Below are positions 38,550-44,973 of a stretch of 44,973 nucleotides of DNA, piece by piece (the first letter of the stretch is position 1; each line of letters begins with the position of its first letter). This stretch comes from Strigamia acuminata (Eukaryota > Arthropoda > Chilopoda > Geophilomorpha > Linotaeniidae): the NCBI GenBank assembly GCA_949358305.1, contig OX442314.1, forward strand, positions 7,197,087 to 7,242,059. The letters run 5' to 3'. The notes beneath the pieces were generated by a model, which was given only the letters and a program-made list of their open reading frames with translations, had not been told where the DNA came from and searched no databases. The translations under genes were made by a program, and so were the position numbers.

Positions 38550-39222
38550 CCTGGAAAGACACCAGGGCCTCGTTTTTTCCTTAATTTTCCACAATTTTCG
38601 CGATTTTTTCGCGAATTTTGCGGAAATTTTCTATATTTTCAGATTTTTCGCCGATTTACACCGATTTTCGACATGCGACGACGTCTACACGACGTTATCA
38701 CCGAGAAACGGGTGTAACCCGCTGTTTAGCACCCCGGAGTGCGACAGTATCGACGATTTTCGTTCATTTTTCGCGATTTTTCGTTTAAAATCGCACATAT
38801 CCGTGTTTTTCACACGAGGATCGCGTGTTGCGACGTGCACCGCGACTGATTCGTCAATTTCGCCTTATTTTGCCTTTCAGAGTCGAATTACCTTTGTTAA
38901 TTTTAAGTGGGAATTTTGGTGTGGGACAATTAGAATCCTCGGCGCCCTTCGTCCGAATCCGGGCAAGCGCCGTTGTATTTTTCGGTTGTGCTCGTCGTGG
39001 TACAAGTGAGGTTTCCCGCGGCTCCAGGAAGTCGAACGGACCCTCTCAGACTGGCAACCGAAAGCTATTTAATTCCTTCAGAAGGAATTGCCCATTCTTG
39101 GTTTCCGCTTTGACAGTGCTACGGAAAGTGCTTCGCATCGTAATTTGTGCTTCGTTTGTGCGTCGATTGTGCGTCGATTGTGCGTCAATTTCCCATTTCT
39201 ACGCATTTTTCTCCGTGCAATC
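38550..39222 (+). other. E2 5' leader
   Basis: A ~690-bp leader. It shares with E1 the segment TTAGCACCCCGGAGTGCG (38726-38743; 17 of 18 bases). A frame is open across 38509-39009 but has no ATG, so translation is unlikely. A CGATTTTT/TTCGCGATTTT-type repetitiveness is present. Confidence 0.55.
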
Positions 39223-42200
39223 ATGAAAAAGGCCACCGACCAGTCGTCAGGCCATGTGCCGATTCTCGTGACCGGCAATTACGAACACTGGCACCGTGCA
39301 ATTAAAATGCTATTGATGTCCGACGGCGTATGGCACCACGTCACCGAAACGGAGGAACTAGTGAAAGCCAACGTCGATGAAGACGTTTGGCGAAAATGGC
39401 AACGTCGGAAAGCCCGAGCGCTGGGGACCATTTATTGCCACGTCTCGCAGGCCAAACAGTCGGCCCTCGACGGTTGCACCACTCCGAAACAGGCGTGGGA
39501 CATTTTAGCGAAAATTTACGCCCCCAGCTCTCTCGCCCGCCAAGCGGCGATGCGCCGTGAGTTCCTGCAGCTCAAGTTGGAGCCCGGCGAAGAAATGGCC
39601 GATTTCCTCAGCCGCGTTGACCTTATGGTCCGCCAACTTAAAGACGTCGGTGAAGACATCCTCCCTCGACATCACGCGTACCAGTATTTAGACTTTCTTC
39701 CGGACGAATACGACCAGGCGACTTTTGCCATTTATCATTGGCCGCTGGCAGAGTTTACCCCGGCTAAAGTCTCCGAACAGTTGTTGTCGGAATATCTCCG
39801 ATTAAAGTCGCATTCAAACCGGAATTCTACGAACTCCTCCGCTTATGCTACTGGGCGACAAGGACGTAACCAGTCGCGACCTCCGCGCCCGCTTGCGCAG
39901 GTGCGTTGCTTCAATTGCAACGAGCTTGGACACTACGCCAATAAGTGCCAGCATCCTCGCAAGCAAACAACTGGGCAACAGCCGGTAGCTACGTTTCAGA
40001 CACGATCTCGCAGCAAGAGTCGACGCCGCAATAAAGGCTCGAATCCGAATGTGAACCCGAATCAACAGCAGCAGGGACAGTTTCGCGAGTCTTCACGCCC
40101 GCGCCGAGATGCAGCATATCTCCTGTCCGCACCACCTGCGATCCAGGTTCCTACCGTTCATTTCGTCCAATCTCACGAATGGATTGTTGACTGCGGCGCC
40201 ACCGACCACGTTTCACACGTTAAATCGTGGTTCTTGGACTTTGTTGAGGTCGTCCCTTTTAATATCGAATTGGGACAAGGAAGCTCCAAAGTTACCGGAA
40301 AAGGGAATGTTCCAGTCAAGTCACTCATCGATGGCTGTGAATGCACCGTACTTCTCCGCGATGTTTTGTACGCACCTGATTTCGGCGCTAATTTAATTTC
40401 GGTTTCGCGAGTCGATAAATGTGGGCATCACATACACATTTACAATTCGGAGTTGCATACATATGGGACGGATATCAAACAAAGTGTTCTTCGGGCGAAG
40501 CAAAAGTCAGGACTTTACTTCGTAGATGGACTAATTTCGCCATTTGCGTCGCCGACTGTTGTTTCAAGTACACCGCCCATCCCAATGTCACCTCCGACTA
40601 CTGCGCCGATGACTCTCATCACGAAGGAGGAAGATTTTCCTGCACTACCGGCAAAGAAGTCCAGACAGAAATCGAACGTCCAGATAACTGACTTCCGCCT
40701 GCCTATCTCTCCCAACACCTTACTACTGCCTCCCCCTTCCCCGATTATTCCAACTCCTGTTCCCGGATCTCAACCACAACAGATCCGGATGTATTCCAAC
40801 ATCCTATCATCTCCTCCTCCTCCCGTTGCCAAAACAAAGGCACTTCCTATCCCTAATCCGGTTAAGACTTCGAATGTCAACGTTGCTGATGCCACGGGAT
40901 TATGGCACGCCAGGTTGGGCCATCTCCACACCAAAGCCATGCGGACTTTGGCGAACAATTCCCAAGTTTATGGACTCGATCCGGCTGCGGTTCGACAAGA
41001 ACTTTCCTGCAACTCATGTCGCATTGCCAAGTCCACGCGCGCCTCGCATAAACCGATTCCCACACCTTCGACGACCAAACCGTTGGAGTTGCTGCACATG
41101 GACGTCTGGGGCCCGTCAAGACTGACTTCGATTGGCGGTGCTGATTATGCCTTCTCCATTGTTGACGACGCGACCCGATATTCGTGGATTTTTCCGATTG
41201 CACGCAAATCCGACGTTTTTGCGACTTTCAAAGACTTTGTTTCTCGCGTTGAACGCATTACGGATTCCCGCGTCAAATCAATTCGCACGGATCGCGGCGG
41301 GGAATTTATTTCTAAGACTTTTGACCGTTACCTCGCTGACAAGGGCATTGTCGCACAACGGACCAATCCCGGAAGCCCACAAATGAACGGGGTCGCCGAA
41401 CGCCTAAACCGGACGATGGGCGACTATCTTCGCTCCGTTACCTCCGAAACCGGTTTTCCGCACACACTTTGGGCTGAACTCGCTGTGACATTTTCGTACG
41501 TTAAAAATCGCAGCCCGCATTCGAAACTTAACGACGAAGTTCCATATGTTTTATGGCGCCAGCGTGCCCTCTCCGTCAAACATTTCCGAAAAATTGGTTC
41601 TAAATGCTGGGTGCATTTCACCGCACCCGGGCGCAACAAAATGGATCCACGGGCGTGGGAAGGATTTCTCGTAGGTTACGCCTCCAACACTCGCGGTTAT
41701 CGGGTTTGGAATCCGGCTACGAACACCGTCACGGAATCCGTTCACGTTCAAATCGATGAACGTCAGAATTTCAAACGCTCGCCGTTTTACGTTCCGGATC
41801 CCTACGAAAATGCTCCATTCATGGAGGAGCCCTCTCACGTCACTACACCGTCCCGTGTCACTTTTGACGATGGTGCTTTTCCGTCCGTTCCCTGGTCACG
41901 TCGACGTCGTGATTCCGACGATGAATCGTCTAATGACGATGATGAATTCCGCCATCGGGCTCCGTCAAGCGCTTCATCAGTCGCTTCATATCGCTCCGTC
42001 CTCGAGGAGGTCGAAGAGGACATTGCTGATGAACTACCTCCTCCTATTCTGTTTGCGGACGATGTACCGGAGGACATCGGTTTGGACGTCACGCCTGACC
42101 CACCACTTCCGCTTTACCGTCCTCGGAGGAGATTACGTCCCGACGCTTTGGCTCGTCAACCTCACACCCCTGAGGCCAGCGATAGTGAACTCGACGTTGA

Positions 42201-44163
42201 TCACGATATCGAACAATTTTTCGAACGCTATCCCGAACGTGATTCCGAGCACGACCCCGAAGACGATCCACTTGATAATCTCCTCGATGATCTCCTCGAT
42301 AAGGCGGCCGCCTTACCAGCGGCCGCTGCAACGCCTGCACCGCCCCTCGCTCCGTTACGCGCTCTTCACTGCCCCTATCGTTTTATTGGTGGAGATACGC
42401 CCTTCAGCGGATGGAGGAGGGAAGAGCATCTCCGGAAAGAACAAGCGCCTGGCAAAATCAAGGTCGACGTTTATTACTATCCGGAGCACGGTGTCCGCTT
42501 AAGGTCGAGAGGGGACATCGAAAGATATTGCGTCGCTCACCAACTTCCGTATGAAGAGGACATTTTCTTTTTCGGCAACCTCGAACATCAATTGCAGGAC
42601 GAGCAACCTGTTCACCGCGTTCTTATGTGTTTTCGAGAGCCGTCCACGTACGCCGAAGCAGTCAAGCTACCCGAGGCACCGAAATGGACGGAGGCAATCG
42701 ATGAGGAGCTCACGACTTTCAAGGAACGCGAAGTTTATAAGGAAGTTCCACGACCCCCGGACAAGACAATCCTCGGGTGTAAATGGATTTTTCGGTTGAA
42801 ATCGGATGCCACCGGGAAAATTCACCGCTACCGTGCTCGACTTGTCGCACAAGGTTTCCGCCAAACAATGGGCGTTGATTTCGATGAAGTTTTTAGTCCG
42901 GTGGTTAACTTCGTGCTCATCCGATTCTTTTTCTGCCTCCTAGTCGTTTTACTAGGATGGAGGGATCTCCACCTCGACGTCAAGTGTGCCTACCTTTACG
43001 GCGACCTCGACCACGAAATTTACATGCGGATTCCCGCCGGCGCCACATGCACCTCACCCGACAACGTCTGGTTGTTAACCAAGTCACTTTACGGTCTTCA
43101 CCAGTCGGGGCGCATGTGGTACCAGAAGCTCAACGAGACGTTAACCGACCTCGGATTCCAGAAATTTCCCGCTTGTAATTGCGTTTACGCATTTGGACAT
43201 TCGGCTGTTATGTTAGTCTACGTGGACGATATCGTCGTGTTTTACGCGTCGGAGAGTATCCGAGACCGTATTTTGGCGCTGATTTCCAGCAAATTCGACA
43301 TCGTCAACCTCGGACCAATAACCAAATTACTCGGGGTAGAATTCGTGCGTCGCGATGGGAAAGTTTTCATGTCCCAACGCTCCTACATCGACAAACTTCT
43401 TAAAAAGTTCAACGTTTCGTCAGATGCACTCATTAAAGTGCCTGTCACACCGGGGACCACGCTCGTCAAAGGCTCGTTGGATAATCTCCCGGACTTTCCG
43501 TACCGATCGCTCATCGGATCGTTATTATTCCTCGCCTCTCGCACTCGTCCCGACATATTATACTCGGTCATCGCTTTATCGCAGTATAATAACTGCTACG
43601 ACCACCGCCACATCAAGTGTTTGCTCCAAGTTCTCAAATACGTGGCGAACACGAGCGATTTCTCGATCGAACTCTCGGGGTGTAATTCCAGTCAGCTGTG
43701 GGGATACACAGATGCGTCGTGGGCGAGTGACATTGCGACATCGAGAAGCTTCGGAGGATACATCATTTATATCGGTTGTGTGCCAATCGGCTGGAGCTGC
43801 AAAAAGCAGACCAGCGTCGCCTGTTCCACCATGGAAGCCGAGTTTGTGGCACTAGTCGAAATCGTTAAAGAGTTATACTGGTTGGACAGTATCTATCGAG
43901 TCTTTCCACCGTTAAACCGATTATCGAAACCGATTATTTTCTCCGATGCCCTCGCCTCGATCCAATTCACGAACAACGACATCGAGAACTCGAAAACCAA
44001 ACATATTCGAGTGAAGTTCCATTGGCTTCGAGAATGGCATATTGCCGGATGCTTCGAACTCCGCAAAATTCCGGGTGAAATAAATGTTTCAGATATTTTC
44101 ACGAAATGGCTTAGTTCCGAACGCCTCCGAAATTTGTTGTCCCGGATCTTCATCTCGAAATAA
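39223..44163 (+). CDS. E2 Gag-Pol polyprotein (1,646 aa) with MBD-like domain
   Basis: Same order as E1. Gag (about 1-225); CCHC knuckle CFNCNELGHYANKC (229-242); protease with VDCGATDH (D323), where Cys replaces the usual Thr/Ser of D-T/S-G; GAG-pre-integrase from WHARLGHLH (561) to CNSCRIAK; integrase with D627, D690 and E726, the last two 35 residues apart; a long acidic/Ser/Pro linker; an MBD-like domain (1061-1119); reverse transcriptase with YVDD at 1333-1336; RNase H with D1497 and a MEAEFVAL motif. Open throughout. Start chosen at ATG 39223; the frame is open further upstream only from non-ATG codons. Apart from the protease residue, catalytic sites look intact. Confidence 0.96.
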   Translation: MKKATDQSSGHVPILVTGNYEHWHRAIKMLLMSDGVWHHVTETEELVKANVDEDVWRKWQRRKARALGTIYCHVSQAKQSALDGCTTPKQAWDILAKIYAPSSLARQAAMRREFLQLKLEPGEEMADFLSRVDLMVRQLKDVGEDILPRHHAYQYLDFLPDEYDQATFAIYHWPLAEFTPAKVSEQLLSEYLRLKSHSNRNSTNSSAYATGRQGRNQSRPPRPLAQVRCFNCNELGHYANKCQHPRKQTTGQQPVATFQTRSRSKSRRRNKGSNPNVNPNQQQQGQFRESSRPRRDAAYLLSAPPAIQVPTVHFVQSHEWIVDCGATDHVSHVKSWFLDFVEVVPFNIELGQGSSKVTGKGNVPVKSLIDGCECTVLLRDVLYAPDFGANLISVSRVDKCGHHIHIYNSELHTYGTDIKQSVLRAKQKSGLYFVDGLISPFASPTVVSSTPPIPMSPPTTAPMTLITKEEDFPALPAKKSRQKSNVQITDFRLPISPNTLLLPPPSPIIPTPVPGSQPQQIRMYSNILSSPPPPVAKTKALPIPNPVKTSNVNVADATGLWHARLGHLHTKAMRTLANNSQVYGLDPAAVRQELSCNSCRIAKSTRASHKPIPTPSTTKPLELLHMDVWGPSRLTSIGGADYAFSIVDDATRYSWIFPIARKSDVFATFKDFVSRVERITDSRVKSIRTDRGGEFISKTFDRYLADKGIVAQRTNPGSPQMNGVAERLNRTMGDYLRSVTSETGFPHTLWAELAVTFSYVKNRSPHSKLNDEVPYVLWRQRALSVKHFRKIGSKCWVHFTAPGRNKMDPRAWEGFLVGYASNTRGYRVWNPATNTVTESVHVQIDERQNFKRSPFYVPDPYENAPFMEEPSHVTTPSRVTFDDGAFPSVPWSRRRRDSDDESSNDDDEFRHRAPSSASSVASYRSVLEEVEEDIADELPPPILFADDVPEDIGLDVTPDPPLPLYRPRRRLRPDALARQPHTPEASDSELDVDHDIEQFFERYPERDSEHDPEDDPLDNLLDDLLDKAAALPAAAATPAPPLAPLRALHCPYRFIGGDTPFSGWRREEHLRKEQAPGKIKVDVYYYPEHGVRLRSRGDIERYCVAHQLPYEEDIFFFGNLEHQLQDEQPVHRVLMCFREPSTYAEAVKLPEAPKWTEAIDEELTTFKEREVYKEVPRPPDKTILGCKWIFRLKSDATGKIHRYRARLVAQGFRQTMGVDFDEVFSPVVNFVLIRFFFCLLVVLLGWRDLHLDVKCAYLYGDLDHEIYMRIPAGATCTSPDNVWLLTKSLYGLHQSGRMWYQKLNETLTDLGFQKFPACNCVYAFGHSAVMLVYVDDIVVFYASESIRDRILALISSKFDIVNLGPITKLLGVEFVRRDGKVFMSQRSYIDKLLKKFNVSSDALIKVPVTPGTTLVKGSLDNLPDFPYRSLIGSLLFLASRTRPDILYSVIALSQYNNCYDHRHIKCLLQVLKYVANTSDFSIELSGCNSSQLWGYTDASWASDIATSRSFGGYIIYIGCVPIGWSCKKQTSVACSTMEAEFVALVEIVKELYWLDSIYRVFPPLNRLSKPIIFSDALASIQFTNNDIENSKTKHIRVKFHWLREWHIAGCFELRKIPGEINVSDIFTKWLSSERLRNLLSRIFISK
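42403..42580 (+). other. Methyl-CpG-binding-like domain within E2 Pol
   Basis: Residues 1061-1119: GWRREEHLRKEQAPGK, then DVYYYPEHG, RLRSR, IERYC and a final aromatic-rich EEDIFFFG. Against the MBD2 pattern the first arginine finger is R1071, Asp is D1082, the mC-contacting Tyr is Y1084 and the second arginine finger is R1094, so all four binding-face residues are kept. One extra residue lies between R1071 and D1082 compared with MBD2 and E1. Confidence 0.82.
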
Positions 44164-44197
44164 TTTCATCGAACTGTTAATATCGACATTGCACATC

Positions 44198-44208
44198 GAA
44201 GGAGGGAA
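44198..44208 (+). promoter_or_regulatory. E2 polypurine tract
   Basis: GAAGGAGGGAA ends one base before the right LTR (44210). Expected plus-strand primer. Confidence 0.85.
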
Positions 44209-44209
44209 T

Positions 44210-44782
44210 TGTTGGTCCTTGAAACCACTTCGGACGTTTATTTAACGCTTTTTCGATGCACAATGACGCTACCTGAACTTTTTCACATCATTGGTCGTTA
44301 TATTTCCTTTCCCCAAATGATTTGGTGTTTATTTCCTACTTAACTGGTTGTTACCAGTTTATTTCCGTATATTTACTTTATGTTGTAAGGGAAATGCATG
44401 GTGCCTGCATTAACTGTGTCTTAACACACTGGGCATCATGCATCGCCTATCTGTTTATACCTGTGAGTCGCTCGCTTCTGTCACCAGAGCGCACTCCCTT
44501 TTATTCCAAGATGGCGACGCACACTGCTAAGTGTGCTCCTGTGCTTTTCAATCCTGTTTTCGTAAGTTTTAGGTTAATAAATCGTTTATTTTGTTTATAA
44601 ATAATTCGTTTCTTGTGTCTGCACGTAGATAAGTGCAGACACCACGCAAATTCGACCAGAACCGGCTCGAATTCGCGTACACGACGTGCCGCACGTCTCG
44701 TGCGTGCTATATCGTACGTGTTGGCTTATTTTTAAGCGTTTCCACTGCCTAGTCTGTGCTGTTTTTGCAGCATACCACCACA
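44210..44782 (+). repeat. E2 right LTR (573 bp)
   Basis: Matches the left LTR at a constant offset of 6,247 bp. Poly(A) signal AATAAA at 44576-44581. Followed by the target duplication CGGCT (44783-44787). Confidence 0.96.
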
Positions 44783-44883
44783 CGGCTGAGGCAGCCACCA
44801 TCGCCGTCGACGAGGCCGCGACGGCGGTAGAGGCGAGCGCGCGAGGACTCCGTCGTTGCCGCGCCAGGAGCTCAACGATGTAA

Positions 44884-44973
44884 CCGCCGCCACCACCACC
44901 ATCGCTCCTCGTTCCATTTTTCAATTTTTCAATTTGTTAATTTGTCAATTTTTCGGTCGTCTTTCAATGTTTC
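44884..44973 (+). other. 3' flank of the split host gene
   Basis: A short (CCG/CCA)n run and T-rich sequence after the TAA stop. No poly(A) signal seen before the window ends. Confidence 0.4.

Larger units (their letters stand above)
37963..44782 (+). mobile_element. Complete Ty1/copia LTR retrotransposon E2
   Basis: A 6,820-bp element with 573-bp LTRs (37963-38535, 44210-44782) that look identical by eye, TG...CA ends, and a 5-bp target duplication CGGCT (37958-37962 and 44783-44787). The primer site again matches initiator tRNA-Met 2 nt after the LTR, and a polypurine tract precedes the right LTR. One open gag-pol frame (39223-44163). The polyprotein is clearly related to that of E1 but diverged throughout, so these are two families of one lineage. 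It lies in the same orientation as the host gene it interrupts. Recent insertion. An MBD-like domain sits between integrase and RT. Confidence 0.97.
37326..44883 (+). pseudogene. Small Ala-rich host gene split by copia element E2
   Basis: Exon 1 37326-37354 (MSGHRRDHP...), exon 2 37471-37575, exon 3 37659-37962, interrupted by E2, and resuming at 44788-44883 with TAA at 44881-44883. GT-AG junctions keep phase (2, then 2). E2 entered after an Ala codon (GCT, 37960-37962); with the insert and one target copy (44783-44787) disregarded, the frame runs on for 31 codons to the stop, so the uninterrupted allele would encode ~177 aa. The protein has a Pro-rich start and a long Ala/Val-rich helical region (PDMEVIGAAVDAAGRSAAAC and onward). 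No family recognised. In this allele translation would run a few codons into the LTR and stop at 37996-37998. Exon 3 is highly CpG-rich. Confidence 0.7.

Overview
The window looks like nuclear DNA of an invertebrate animal whose lineage I cannot name. The reasons are a DEG/ENaC channel fragment (an animal-only family), retrotransposon primer sites that match the 3' end of animal initiator tRNA-Met, short GT-AG introns (mostly 62-116 nt), and a very high load of simple repeats. Most of the window is CpG-dense; the first ~2.7 kb is more AT-rich.

Layout. 1-714: two short-period tandem repeats. 1132-1910: two exons of a partial DEG/ENaC channel. 3104-3446: an inverted repeat and GC-rich duplicated blocks. 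3447-10466: a complete Ty1/copia retrotransposon (here E1) with matching 477-bp LTRs and target duplication ACGTG. 10480-14040: a palindrome-rich CpG satellite containing eight copies of a ~94-bp foldback-like spacer. 14624-15387 (minus): a small acidic protein gene. 16190-23215: eleven tandem ~600-bp units, each carrying a UUCG-capped hairpin plus other hairpins that show compensatory changes. 24447-28025: an eight-exon gene for a zinc-finger/RS-rich/PHD protein. 28697-30300 and 35400-36640: seven tRNA-derived, pol III-type units in two local clusters. 30758-33207: a six-exon piggyBac-type transposase with an intact DDD triad. 33536-35153 (minus): a coiled-coil protein gene with a net frameshift at a hexanucleotide tract. 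37326-37962 plus 44788-44883: a small Ala-rich host gene cut in its last coding exon by a second complete copia element (E2, 37963-44782, matching 573-bp LTRs, target duplication CGGCT).

Main discovery candidate. Both copia polyproteins carry, between integrase and reverse transcriptase, a segment that reads as a methyl-CpG-binding domain (MBD): residues ~1030-1088 of E1 and ~1061-1119 of E2. Both arginine fingers and the Asp of the mCpG-binding face are present in each. The position, just C-terminal of integrase, parallels the chromodomain of Ty3/gypsy chromoviruses, so the MBD may steer integration to methylated CpG DNA. Both target duplications contain a CpG, one element sits beside a CpG satellite, and the other lies in a CpG-rich exon. 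This fits the idea but does not prove it. All calls come from reading the sequence; no database search was run.
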